Part shown: piece by piece, positions 24,497 to 32,359 of the stretch
How the letters are laid out: each line of letters opens with the position of its first letter
Position numbering within the stretch: position 1 is the stretch's first letter
From: Ruminococcus sp.
GTDB lineage: Bacteria > Bacillota > Clostridia > Oscillospirales > Ruminococcaceae
Length of the DNA stretch: 32,426 bases
NCBI GenBank assembly: GCA_023665505.1
Contig: JAMPDU010000018.1
Span: forward strand, 1 to 32,426
Reading direction: 5' to 3'
Position numbers and translations under genes: made by a program
The notes under the pieces: generated by a model
Told to the model about the DNA's origin: nothing
Databases searched by the model: none
Seen by the model: only the letters and a program-made list of their open reading frames with translations

Positions 24497-24959
24497 ATGA
24501 ACGCATATATTTTTTTAAATGATAATCATAAATGCTTTGAGAAATGGTGTGAAAAAAAAAAAAAATTATAAATTAAACAAAACTTCAATTTGTTGCGCAG
24601 ACGTGGAAATTTATTTTGATGAAACATTTGAAAAAAATTCATGGGTTGAATACGGGTTGCTTCTAAATCACGAAATTTATATGGAAATACTCGATTATCC
24701 CTCTCCGTATTTCATTGAAAGTCTGAATATTTTTTTATCTTTTTTGAAATATGTTTGTGAAAAAACCGATTCGGATATATTATCTTTTTGGGAAGGCGGA
24801 ATACCGTTACTGCATAGAAAAAACAAGAAGATTTTGATAGGTGTTGATTATTATAACAATACAAAATTCAGCACTGAAGTTTACGGCGAACCTTTGAAAA
24901 AATTTTTGGACGGACTGACTTATGAAATGGTTGATATAGATAAACATTTTGGTTTATAA
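24497..24959 (+). pseudogene. Hypothetical gene broken (or switched) at a poly-A tract
   Basis: GGAGG precedes an ATG at 24497 that reads MNAYIFLNDNHKCFEKWCE, then enters a run of 14 A (24552-24565) and stops at 24569-24571. The frame one base over continues as NYKLNKTSICCADVEIYFDE to 24959 with normal protein character but has no start signal of its own. A run of 13 or 16 A would join them into one protein of about 154 residues. No family is recognised; its size and setting resemble immunity-type proteins. It could be a dead gene, a phase-variable gene, one rescued by slippage, or a sequencing error. Confidence 0.65.
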
Positions 24960-25023
24960 AATATTGAAATAGGCTTTCGAGGTTTTGGATAAACAGTAAC
25001 AGGCATTTTCGGATTTACAGTAT

Positions 25024-25836
25024 TTATCGAACATCATTCATAGGCGAACAGCCGAAATATTTCACATAGGCTCGGTAGAAAACCGAGTAATCACCAAATC
25101 CGCAGCTTTCGGCGGCTTGTCTCGCCGAAACGCCCCTGCGGATTTTTTCTTTTGCAGCCGTGAGCCGTTTTATCGTTATGTACTCCCAAGGTGCGGCACC
25201 TGTGGCTTGCTTGAAAATCCTGCTGAACTGTGACGGACTTAGAAAAAATTTTTCCGCAAGAGTTGGTACGGAAATTTCCTCAAATAAATTCGCGTTCACG
25301 TACGCCATAATTTGCTCGGAAATACTTTGCGGCTCGTCAAAATCGGCAGTCCCTTTTTTCAAAAACGCGCCGTTTATAAGGTCGAGCAGTGCGAAAAGAT
25401 TTATCTGAATTTTAAGATTTTTTTCGTAATCGTCATTCCCACTGTTCATATCATCAAAAATATTTTCAAGACGAATTTTGTCAAGCGCGTAAAAATTTCC
25501 CCTGCCGAGAGGACGGTCAAAAAAGGCTTTCAGAAACCTGCGCTCGGGGTCGATACAGTCAACCGCCGAAACCGAAAAATTCAAGGCGCAGCGTTCATAT
25601 CTGCCTTTGCCGAGAATATGCACTCTATGGGACTCGGCGGGGCGCATTATCAGAATACTGCCCGTTTCGAGAGGGTATCGTGCGCCCTCAACAAGATACT
25701 CGGCGTTACCCGAAATAAAATAAAAAATTTCACAGCGTTCGTGGATGTGCATATTAAAATCCCTGTCGTCAGGATTTTCGTCCGCAGCGTACCGCATATA
25801 TAAGTTACCAAAATTAAATTCCCGCAAAACATTCAT
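25024..25836 (-). CDS. AraC-family transcriptional regulator
   Basis: A 270-residue regulator with an N-terminal cupin-like sugar-sensing domain (H30 x H32 and E36, PLETGSILIMRP) and a C-terminal double helix-turn-helix (about 172-270) with ISVPTLAEKFFLSPSQFSRI and AAESCGFGDYSVFYRAY. ATG at 25836 has GAGGAG upstream. It is divergent from the sugar-metabolism operon starting at 25977, across 140 nt, and most likely activates it in response to the pathway substrate. Confidence 0.9.
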   Translation of the reverse strand: MNVLREFNFGNLYMRYAADENPDDRDFNMHIHERCEIFYFISGNAEYLVEGARYPLETGSILIMRPAESHRVHILGKGRYERCALNFSVSAVDCIDPERRFLKAFFDRPLGRGNFYALDKIRLENIFDDMNSGNDDYEKNLKIQINLFALLDLINGAFLKKGTADFDEPQSISEQIMAYVNANLFEEISVPTLAEKFFLSPSQFSRIFKQATGAAPWEYITIKRLTAAKEKIRRGVSARQAAESCGFGDYSVFYRAYVKYFGCSPMNDVR

Positions 25837-25915
25837 AAAAATTGCTCCTCTAAGTTTTTATTTAAGTATATCATATTATGCGCGAATTTGCAATATATAA
25901 TGCTTAAATTTACAA

Positions 25916-25944
25916 TTGCAATGCAAATAATTTTATAGTATACT
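25916..25944 (+). promoter_or_regulatory. Promoter of the sugar-metabolism operon
   Basis: TTGCAA (25916-25921) and TATACT (25939-25944) are separated by 17 nt. ATTTGCA and TGCAAAT occur in inverted orientation around and upstream of the -35 box, possible half-sites for the divergent AraC regulator. Confidence 0.6.
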
Positions 25945-25976
25945 GATTACAGCAAATAATTTTAGGAGGGATTTTT

Positions 25977-26798
25977 ATGGAATTTAAGCTTGCTGCGTTT
26001 GCCGACGAGGTTGACGGAAATCTTGAAAAGCAAATTTCCGCAATGAAAGAAAACGGCATAGATTACCTTGAAATTCGCGGCGTGGACGGTGAAAATGTTT
26101 CCGATATTTCTGCCGAAAAAGCACGGGAAATTCGCCAAAAGCTGGAGGGAAACGGCTTAGCTGTATGGTCGGTAGGCTCGCCTTTCGGGAAGATTGGCAT
26201 AGAGGACGATTTCGCCCCGCACCTTGAAAAATTCAAGAGACAAATTGAAACAGCAAATATTTTAGGCGCAAAGCATATGCGGATTTTCAGCTTTTATGTA
26301 CCGAGCGAAAATGCCGAAAAATATTCCGACGAGGTAATGTCCCGCTTGGGAAAATTCCTTGAAACAGCGCGGGGCAGCGGCATTATTTTGTGCCACGAAA
26401 ACGAAAAAGGAATTTACGGAGGTATTGCCCCGAGGTGCGGGGAAATACATAAAAATTTCCCCGAAATAAAAGCGGTTTTCGACCCCGCCAATTTTATTCA
26501 ATGCGGTCAGGACACAAAAGCAGCTTGGGAAATTCTCGCCCCATACGTTGAATATATGCACATCAAGGACGCTTTGGCGGACGGCTCGGTGGTTCCTGCG
26601 GGAAAGGGCGAAGGGAACATACCGTTCCTGCTTGAAAATTATACGGGAAAAGTGCTGACAATTGAGCCGCATTTATCGGTATTTTCGGGCTTTGAAAAGC
26701 TTGAACGGAACGGTGAAAATCCACCGAAAAAATATTGCTACTCATCTTCGCGAGGGGCTTTTAACGCGGCGGTTTCGGCGTTAAAAGAATTACTTTAA
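25977..26798 (+). CDS. Sugar phosphate isomerase/epimerase-like TIM-barrel protein
   Basis: A 273-residue member of the xylose isomerase-like TIM-barrel superfamily. Probable metal ligands E141 (CHENEKG), D169 (FDPANF), H195 (MHIKD) and E230 (IEPHL) are all present in the expected order. These enzymes isomerise or epimerise keto or aldo sugars in the cytoplasm. ATG at 25977 follows GGAGGG. It is the first gene of an operon with an oxidoreductase and a transporter. The exact substrate cannot be read. Confidence 0.88.
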   Translation: MEFKLAAFADEVDGNLEKQISAMKENGIDYLEIRGVDGENVSDISAEKAREIRQKLEGNGLAVWSVGSPFGKIGIEDDFAPHLEKFKRQIETANILGAKHMRIFSFYVPSENAEKYSDEVMSRLGKFLETARGSGIILCHENEKGIYGGIAPRCGEIHKNFPEIKAVFDPANFIQCGQDTKAAWEILAPYVEYMHIKDALADGSVVPAGKGEGNIPFLLENYTGKVLTIEPHLSVFSGFEKLERNGENPPKKYCYSSSRGAFNAAVSALKELL

Positions 26799-26822
26799 AT
26801 TCATTTGATAGGAGCGTTAATT

Positions 26823-27989
26823 ATGGAAAAAATTCGTCTCGGAATAATCGGCGTGGGAAATATGGGCAGCGGACATTTGCGGAATGTTATTGACGGGAAA
26901 TGCCCCAAAATCGAGGTTACGGCTGCCGCCGACATTGACCCGAAAAGACTTGAAAACGCGAAAAAAATATTGCCGTCTTTGGCGTGTTATGATAACGCGG
27001 AAAAAATGCTTGACAGCGGACTTATTGACGCCGCGCTTATTGCCGTACCCCATTACGACCACCCGACATATGCCATAGAATGTTTCAAGCGGGGCATTCA
27101 CGTTATGACGGAAAAGCCCGCAGGCGTGTATGCGGAACAGGTTCGCGAAATGAACGAAGCCGCCGAAAAAGCGGGAGTAAAATTCGGGATAATGTTCAAT
27201 CAGCGGACAGACCCGATTTACAAAAAAGCCCGCGAAATAGTCCAAAGCGGCGCGCTGGGCGTACCGAAAAGGCTTGTGTGGATAGTCACAAACTGGTACC
27301 GCACGCAGGCGTACTACAACTCGGGCAGCTGGCGCGCGACGTGGAACGGCGAAGGCGGCGGAGTGCTGTTAAATCAAGCTCCTCACAACCTCGATTTGTG
27401 GCAATGGATATTCGGTATGCCCCAAAGGGTGCGGGCGTTCTGCGCGGCGGGAAAGTACCACAATATCGATGTTGAGGATGATGTTACGATTTACGGCGAG
27501 TACGAAAACGGCGCAACGGCAACATTTATTTCCACAACGGGTGAAGCACCCGGCACCAACCGTCTTGAAATTTCGGGGGACTTGGGCAAGCTTGTTCTTG
27601 AAAACGGCAAGCTGAAATGGTGGAAATTAAAAGTCCCCGAACGTGAATTTTGTTTCACGTCAAAGGAGGGATTTTTGTGCCCCGAAACGGATTATGAGGA
27701 ATTTTCCGAGGAAGCCCCCGACGGACATTCGACCGTCCTTGAAGCCTTTGCGGGCGCCATTTTGGACGGTACCGAGCTTATCGCGGACGGTCGCGAGGGA
27801 CTTAATTCCCTGTCAATTTCAAACGCCGCCTATTTGTCCTCTTGGACTGACGGCTGGGCGGAAATTCCCACCGATGAAAAGCTGTTTGAAAAGTACCTTG
27901 CGGAGCTTTGCAAAAAAGAAAATATTAAGAAAAATAATGCTCAAAACGCCGATACAAACATAAGCGAACGGTGGAAAGTACGGTGGTAA
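26823..27989 (+). CDS. Gfo/Idh/MocA-family oxidoreductase
   Basis: A 388-residue NAD(P)-dependent sugar dehydrogenase-like protein. The Rossmann motif GVGNMG is at residues 10-15, the cofactor motif EKPAG at 97-101, and H188 and D191 in PHNLDLWQWIFG match the catalytic region. ATG at 26823 has GGAG about 9 nt upstream. It lies 24 nt after the TIM-barrel gene; together they suggest oxidation followed by isomerisation of a sugar or sugar acid, such as an inositol or 3-keto-glycoside route, which is inference. Confidence 0.92.
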   Translation: MEKIRLGIIGVGNMGSGHLRNVIDGKCPKIEVTAAADIDPKRLENAKKILPSLACYDNAEKMLDSGLIDAALIAVPHYDHPTYAIECFKRGIHVMTEKPAGVYAEQVREMNEAAEKAGVKFGIMFNQRTDPIYKKAREIVQSGALGVPKRLVWIVTNWYRTQAYYNSGSWRATWNGEGGGVLLNQAPHNLDLWQWIFGMPQRVRAFCAAGKYHNIDVEDDVTIYGEYENGATATFISTTGEAPGTNRLEISGDLGKLVLENGKLKWWKLKVPEREFCFTSKEGFLCPETDYEEFSEEAPDGHSTVLEAFAGAILDGTELIADGREGLNSLSISNAAYLSSWTDGWAEIPTDEKLFEKYLAELCKKENIKKNNAQNADTNISERWKVRW

Positions 27990-27990
27990 A

Positions 27991-28854
27991 ATGAACGTTT
28001 TCGCGCTTATGCTTACCGTGACCTGCTGTTATACAATTTCGTCGCTGAGCGATAAATACGCCGCGTCAACCGCGAAATTTTCGGGGAATGAATTTACATT
28101 TTTAATGTGTTCGTCAATGTCAGTTTTTCTCGCTCTGAGCCTGCCTTTTCAAGAAATTTATTTTAAATTCTGTCCGCAGGCTTTTGCGGCGGTGCTGCTT
28201 ATCGCGGTGTGCAAAATGCTTGAATTTCAGACAAGCGTTTTGGTGCTCAAACAGCTTTCGGCGTTTGAATTAAAGGCTTGGCTCGGTGTAAATTTATTCG
28301 TTTCCTACATAACCGACATTTTATGCGGCGCAAAGGCGAACGTACTGAAATTTATTTTTATTGCCGTAACCGTTTGGGGACTTGTTTTTATTGCGCGGTC
28401 GGGCGCTGACAAAAAAATAAATTACCGAAAAATAATTATTCCGCTTGCGCTGTATCTTGCCTCGAAATTCGGCTACGGACTTATTATAAAAAGCTTTGCG
28501 GAATACGCCTCCTCAACAATGCAGCTTTTGCCTGCGCTTGCAATTATTTCGGCGGTAACAATTCCAAAAGCAATGCCGAAAAAAATATTTCAAAAAAATC
28601 CTAAAGGCACGGCAAAAGTAATTCTCGCGAGGATACCCAATACCGTCGGTATGCTCGCCGAAAACGCCGTAATTTCAATAAGCCTTTCGGATTACGCCTT
28701 TGTTCAGCCGATGATACTTGTCACGCTGTTTGCAATAGGCTTGATACGGAAAGAAACCTATTCAAAGCTTAATTTAATCGGAAGTGTAATTTGCGTTATT
28801 GGGGTGATTTCTTTTCAGATTTGCGGGAATTTAACAACATTTTTTCCAAATTAA
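27991..28854 (+). CDS. EamA/DMT-superfamily transporter-like membrane protein
   Basis: A 287-residue integral membrane protein with about ten hydrophobic segments, the size and layout of the drug/metabolite transporter superfamily (two EamA-like halves). The conserved C-terminal SVICVIGVISFQI segment fits. It begins one nt after the stop of the oxidoreductase, so it is in the same operon and probably moves the pathway substrate or product. Its stop codon overlaps that of the convergent antiporter gene (28851-28854). Confidence 0.75.
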   Translation: MNVFALMLTVTCCYTISSLSDKYAASTAKFSGNEFTFLMCSSMSVFLALSLPFQEIYFKFCPQAFAAVLLIAVCKMLEFQTSVLVLKQLSAFELKAWLGVNLFVSYITDILCGAKANVLKFIFIAVTVWGLVFIARSGADKKINYRKIIIPLALYLASKFGYGLIIKSFAEYASSTMQLLPALAIISAVTIPKAMPKKIFQKNPKGTAKVILARIPNTVGMLAENAVISISLSDYAFVQPMILVTLFAIGLIRKETYSKLNLIGSVICVIGVISFQICGNLTTFFPN

Positions 28855-30029
28855 GATTTTTTCTCCAAAAATTTCTTATAAGTCAAATCAATAGCAAACG
28901 CCCCAAGCGGCGCGGTTATCAGAATTGCAATAACCGACACTGTAAGCACCGTGCCGCCGCAGGAAAGTCCCATTGCAAGCGGCAGTCCGCCGATTGCGGC
29001 TTGCACCGTGGCTTTCGGGGTGTACGCCAACATACAGAAAATTTTTTCCTTGACGTTCAGACCCGTTTTTGCAACGCAAACAAACACCCCCGCCATTCTG
29101 AAAATCAGCACTCCCCAAATAAGTATGACGGCGGAAAATCCTGCGCTTTTAACGCTATCAGTGGCAACTGACGCGCCCACCAATACAAAAAGAAATATTT
29201 CCGACGGTATCCAAAGCTTGTCGAATACGGACGAAAGCCCTTTTGCGGTTTCTGCGGATTTCCTTTTTATCTGCGTGCCCGCCGCCATTATCGCGATAAG
29301 TCCCGCAAAAGGAATTACTGCGGAAACTTCTTCAATCCAATTTAAAACAAAGCTTGCCGACAGTACCAAAATCACCTGCACGACCGTGTTGATTTTAAAT
29401 TTTGCGAAAAACCAAAACATTAAAAGTCCGACCGCAAGTCCCGCCGCCGTACCGATTATTATTGATACGGGAATATTTATAAAGCTTGAAAACGACACGC
29501 TTTCTCCCTGCGCAAGCCCCGTAAATGCAGTGAACATTACAATAACAAATACGTCGTCGACGGACGCCCCCGCAAGTATCATTTGGGGTATTCCCCTTTC
29601 CGTCCCGTAACCGCCGTCAATCAAATTTATCATTCTCGGCACGACCACTGCGGGCGAAACCGCGCCGACCACCGCGCCGAGAATTGCCGAGTCCAAAAGG
29701 GACAATCCCAGCAATTTCGGCGCAAGCAAAATCATACCGATAATTTCAAAACAGGCAGGGACAAAGCACATCATCACGGCAGGTCTGCCCACTTTTTTCA
29801 AATCGCCGATATTCAGCTTTAATCCCGCCCTTATGAGAATTATAATAAGGGCAATTCGCCGTATCTCCGAAGAAATTCCCAAAATACTGACCTCAAGCAG
29901 ATTAAGACCGTGGGGACCTATAATAATTCCCGCAATAATCATTCCAAAAAGCGCGGGGAAACGCGCCTTTTTGCATAATGTGCCAAACAGCAGACCCGAA
30001 AATAAAATCAACGAAATACTTATCAACAT
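28851..30029 (-). CDS. Cation:proton antiporter under fluoride control
   Basis: A 392-residue membrane protein with about 11-12 transmembrane segments of the CPA (NhaP/Kef-like) family. The motif AGASVDDVFVI, with adjacent D158 and D159 in the ion-binding helix, and VGAVSPAVVVP upstream are typical of these Na+/H+ exchangers. ATG at 30029 has GGAGG 7 nt upstream. The leader carries a fluoride riboswitch and terminator, so expression should rise with fluoride; the protein may expel fluoride-linked protons or fluoride itself. The protein family is clear, the transported ion is inferred. Confidence 0.9.
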   Translation of the reverse strand: MLISISLILFSGLLFGTLCKKARFPALFGMIIAGIIIGPHGLNLLEVSILGISSEIRRIALIIILIRAGLKLNIGDLKKVGRPAVMMCFVPACFEIIGMILLAPKLLGLSLLDSAILGAVVGAVSPAVVVPRMINLIDGGYGTERGIPQMILAGASVDDVFVIVMFTAFTGLAQGESVSFSSFINIPVSIIIGTAAGLAVGLLMFWFFAKFKINTVVQVILVLSASFVLNWIEEVSAVIPFAGLIAIMAAGTQIKRKSAETAKGLSSVFDKLWIPSEIFLFVLVGASVATDSVKSAGFSAVILIWGVLIFRMAGVFVCVAKTGLNVKEKIFCMLAYTPKATVQAAIGGLPLAMGLSCGGTVLTVSVIAILITAPLGAFAIDLTYKKFLEKKS

Positions 30030-30050
30030 AATAATTCCTCCATATAAAGC

Positions 30051-30095
30051 AAAAAAGCCGACAGCTCCTGCGTAAAATCGCAGAAGTCATCAGCT
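30051..30095 (-). terminator. Riboswitch-controlled intrinsic terminator
   Basis: On the minus strand, AGCTGATGACTTCTGCG pairs with CGCAGGAGCTGTCGGCT (16 of 17 positions, counting wobble pairs), followed by a T6 run at 30056-30051. The 5' arm is also the 3' part of the fluoride aptamer, so aptamer folding and termination exclude each other: ligand binding should turn the gene on. Confidence 0.88.
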
Positions 30096-30147
30096 TTAAA
30101 AAGCGGTTTTAGATGTTTTTCATCTATGGGAGAACCTCATTCCCAAG
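30075..30147 (-). promoter_or_regulatory. Fluoride riboswitch (crcB motif) aptamer
   Basis: Leftward, the RNA shows the conserved GGGAATGAGGTTCTCCC hairpin, a variable hairpin (AGATG, CATCT), then AAACCGC and GCTGATGACTTCTGC, the core of the fluoride riboswitch with its pseudoknot. It starts a few nt after a promoter and leads directly into the terminator that overlaps its 3' end. Recognised from the known consensus by eye. Confidence 0.88.
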
Positions 30148-30150
30148 TCA

Positions 30151-30179
30151 ATTATATCACGTATAAGCTGTGATTTCAA
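30151..30179 (-). promoter_or_regulatory. Promoter of the fluoride riboswitch-antiporter unit
   Basis: Leftward, TTGAAA (30179-30174) and TATAAT (30156-30151) are separated by 17 nt, and the aptamer begins a few nt beyond the -10 box. Confidence 0.75.
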
Positions 30180-30337
30180 TACTTTTTTGAAATTTTACAA
30201 ATTAATTATAAAGCATGCTAAATATATTAACAAAATGTTATGGCAGATTTATTATTTTGTGAGACTATCTTTCGATAGTTCTTTTTAGTTTTTGTAAAAG
30301 TAAATCCTCTAATAATGCATTTATTTTATAGTATGAG

Positions 30338-30375
30338 TACGCACAGTTTCCCGTTAGTGGCTGTGCGATTTTTTT
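30338..30375 (+). terminator. Intrinsic terminator without an obvious upstream gene
   Basis: CGCACAG (30340-30346) pairs with CTGTGCG (30361-30367) across a 14-nt loop and is followed by A then seven T. A weaker hairpin with a T-run lies at 30264-30285. No plus-strand gene precedes them, so they may end a small RNA or insulate the following element. Confidence 0.6.
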
Positions 30376-30390
30376 GTTTACGTCTACGCT

Positions 30391-30423
30391 CACCCCGTCA
30401 GCCGCAGGGCGGCTGACGGGGTG
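30391..30423. repeat. Perfect 15-bp GC-rich inverted repeat
   Basis: CACCCCGTCAGCCGC (30391-30405) is followed by AGG and an exact inverted copy (30409-30423). It is far richer in G+C than its surroundings and lacks a T-run on either side, so a simple terminator is unlikely. It may be an element boundary or a mobile repeat. Confidence 0.75.
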
Positions 30424-30632
30424 TTTCAAAATGATAAAGCGATGCCTGTAGGTTTATTGCAATGTCATTTTTGAAATGGATTTAGTCGGAAACATTAACA
30501 GATAAAACCGTCTCGTAATTATTGATTAAAGTTTAGTAACGAGAGTATGCAGGCGCTTGCGCACCTGCCGGAGTTATTTTAAATGGTTCTGACAAGACAC
30601 CGTTTAATTTACCTGAAAGGACTGATTTATCT

Positions 30633-30689
30633 ATGAAAATTCTAAATAAAGAGGGGGTGAAAATGTGGTTTTATACAAGCCTAAAATAG
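30633..30689 (+). CDS. Possible 18-aa leader peptide
   Basis: A short frame (MKILNKEGVKMWFYTSLK) with AAAGGA upstream of its ATG. Its codons contain the GAGGGGGT that serves as ribosome-binding site for the next gene, which it overlaps, so translating ribosomes would open or occlude that site. It may be a coupling peptide or chance. Confidence 0.35.
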   Translation: MKILNKEGVKMWFYTSLK

Positions 30690-31234
30690 TTAAAAACGCC
30701 TGCAAAGCCACAATTGAGCTGGTAGAAAACTACACCTTTTCCGACAACACGAACCGCAGCCGCCTTTATCATTTGATAAAGCTCGCACGCTCATCTGCAA
30801 AAGACTTCATCGACACTGACAGAGAGCTTAACGAAATGTTCGACACTCTCGGCATGTATGCTGCAAAACTGAAACGAAATCCCGACGTAAAAATTATACA
30901 GGTTCAATACGTTCTGACTTGCGTTAATACCAAATTCTCGACGCTTATTCCAATGCCAATTTCCAACGCTCATTTCGCGCTTATCAAGCTTATTCGGCAA
31001 AGTTTGAAAGACAAAACTACAGACAATTATGTGCGACTTCACGACGTAACCAACTTGTATGTTCAAAGGCTTTTTCGATATTGCGACTGGGTGAACGCTC
31101 ACCGTGAAATTGAAAATTACGAATTAATAAGCGGATTTTTGTTGATTTTTGTCGCCGAAATACGTCAGCATACGGGTTGGCTTGAAAGTGCTATGAAGTT
31201 CAACGGCATTGCTTACGAAAAAATTCTTATGTAA
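30665..31234 (+). CDS. Hypothetical helical protein, paralogue A
   Basis: A 189-residue soluble protein, apparently all helical, starting with GTG at 30665 behind a strong GAGGGGGT ribosome-binding site. It contains KIVKNACKATIEL, LYHLIKLARSSAKDFIDTD and MFDTLGMYAAKLKR, all shared with the downstream gene at 31324. I do not recognise the family. The setting beside SpoVG and short leader frames suggests a mobile element or plasmid gene. Confidence 0.75.
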   Translation: MVLYKPKIVKNACKATIELVENYTFSDNTNRSRLYHLIKLARSSAKDFIDTDRELNEMFDTLGMYAAKLKRNPDVKIIQVQYVLTCVNTKFSTLIPMPISNAHFALIKLIRQSLKDKTTDNYVRLHDVTNLYVQRLFRYCDWVNAHREIENYELISGFLLIFVAEIRQHTGWLESAMKFNGIAYEKILM

Positions 31235-31247
31235 AGGAGTTGAGAAC

Positions 31248-31400
31248 GTGACTCTACACAAGCTGAAAAAGCACACGTCCGCGCATTTTTCCAAAAATAA
31301 ATTACGAAAGGAATTGAAGAAATATGTACAACAAGAAAGTTGTAAAGAATGCCTGCAAAGCGGCAATCGACCTCTCAAAGGATTACACCTTCGACAATAA
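31248..31400 (+). CDS. Possible 50-aa basic protein or coupling ORF
   Basis: A GTG at 31248 has AAAGGAG 8 nt upstream, directly after the stop of paralogue A. The frame encodes a Lys-rich peptide (MTLHKLKKHTSAHF) and runs 77 nt into the start of paralogue B in another frame. Either it is a real small protein or ribosomes reading it help translate paralogue B, whose own ribosome-binding site is weaker. Confidence 0.35.
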   Translation: MTLHKLKKHTSAHFSKNKLRKELKKYVQQESCKECLQSGNRPLKGLHLRQ

Positions 31401-31887
31401 TCCCACCCGCAGTTGCATCTACCATCTTGTAAAGCTTGCCCGAGTCTCGGCAAAGGAGTTCATCGAAACCGACGACGAGCTTAGGGAAATGTTCGACACC
31501 CTCGGCGTTTACGCCGCTAAGCTGAAACGCATTCCCAACCTCAAAATCATTCAAGGGCAGTACGTTCTGACCTATGACGATGAAAAAGTCAAGATACCAG
31601 TCCCCACGCCAATGTCAAACGCCCACAACTCGGTTATTAGGCTCATTCGGAATAGCCTAAACAACAGGACTACAGACGATTACGTCCGCCTGTACAACAT
31701 TTCAAACCTCTACGTTCAAAAGCTTTTCCAGTATTCCGACTGGCTGCAAGTTCACAAGTCAATGGAAAAATACGATATGATTAACGGACTGCTTTGGGCG
31801 TTAGTTTCCGAGATTTGGCGGCACACCTATTGGCTCGAAAACGCAATGAACTTCGAGCACATCAAATATGATGAAATTCTTATGTAA
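31324..31887 (+). CDS. Hypothetical helical protein, paralogue B
   Basis: A 187-residue homologue of the upstream gene. By eye well over half of the aligned residues are identical, including VVKNACKA, YHLVKLARVSAKEFIETD, EMFDTLGVYAAKLKR, TTDDYVRLYN and the C-terminal EILM. The middle (after QYVLTYDD) and last third differ more. ATG at 31324 has AAAGGA about 11 nt upstream. A tandem duplication followed by divergence is clear; the function is unknown. Confidence 0.78.
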   Translation: MYNKKVVKNACKAAIDLSKDYTFDNNPTRSCIYHLVKLARVSAKEFIETDDELREMFDTLGVYAAKLKRIPNLKIIQGQYVLTYDDEKVKIPVPTPMSNAHNSVIRLIRNSLNNRTTDDYVRLYNISNLYVQKLFQYSDWLQVHKSMEKYDMINGLLWALVSEIWRHTYWLENAMNFEHIKYDEILM

Positions 31888-31902
31888 AGGAGTTACAGGC
31901 TT

Positions 31903-31938
31903 ATGAAAGCACTTACCAAAAGGAACAAATACATTTGA
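31903..31938 (+). CDS. Possible 11-aa leader peptide
   Basis: MKALTKRNKYI follows AAAGGAG at 31886-31892. The same AAAGGAGTT string follows the stop codon of paralogue A. It may be a remnant of a third copy of the duplicated unit or a short leader before the SpoVG gene. Confidence 0.3.
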   Translation: MKALTKRNKYI

Positions 31939-31971
31939 AGGAGCTTTATCCCGCCTCCCACAGTTAACCGC

Positions 31972-31991
31972 TTATCTACAAATTATCAACA
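31972..31991 (+). other. Two tandem near-consensus DnaA boxes
   Basis: TTATCTACA (31972-31980) and TTATCAACA (31983-31991) each match the DnaA box TTATCCACA at 8 of 9 positions and lie as direct repeats 11 nt apart, between paralogue B and the SpoVG gene. They could be part of a replication origin of an element or a DnaA-controlled promoter; the pair is suggestive only. Confidence 0.4.
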
Positions 31992-32030
31992 ATTCCATCA
32001 AAATTAAAATCAAAAAGGAGTCAGATTATT

Positions 32031-32336
32031 ATGACAGTTACAAATATTAAAATTCGCAAAATATTCCCCGAAAACGCTTTCAGAGACGGTGTAATGGCAA
32101 TTTTGTCAATTACTTTGGACAACTCCCTTGCCGTTCACGATATCAAAATTATTCAGAACGAGAGCAAACGCTTTATTGCAATGCCGAGCCGAAGGGACTT
32201 GTTCTACGGTTTCAGAGACGTGGTACATCCCATTACCCAAGAGACTCGGAAAAATCTCGAGGCTATCATTCTCGAAGCTTACAACAACTATCTTGCCGTA
32301 GCTGAGGCGCAGGCTGAAACTGAAATTCAGACTTAA
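32031..32336 (+). CDS. SpoVG-family protein
   Basis: A 101-residue protein with the SpoVG pattern: VTNIKIRKIF, then MAILSITLDNSLAVHDIKII, then FIAMPSR, then VVHPIT and a C-terminal helix LEAIILEAYNNYL. SpoVG proteins bind nucleic acid and tune septation and gene expression; copies also occur on plasmids, phages and integrative elements. The loop between MPSR and HPI differs from the chromosomal form (RRDLFYGFRD), fitting an element-borne copy. ATG has AAGGAG 9 nt upstream. Confidence 0.88.
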   Translation: MTVTNIKIRKIFPENAFRDGVMAILSITLDNSLAVHDIKIIQNESKRFIAMPSRRDLFYGFRDVVHPITQETRKNLEAIILEAYNNYLAVAEAQAETEIQT

Positions 32337-32359
32337 TGTCTAATGAATAGCCCTCGGAG

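Noticed and set aside
28951-29610. A 219-codon plus-strand frame opposite the antiporter gene
   Set aside because: It mirrors the hydrophobic antiporter codons; Thr/Ala/Ile repeats of this kind are typical antisense shadows.
30264-30290. A hairpin ACTATC/GATAGT with a T-rich tail
   Set aside because: The stem has six strong pairs and no transcript upstream; kept only as a remark in the 30338-30375 entry.
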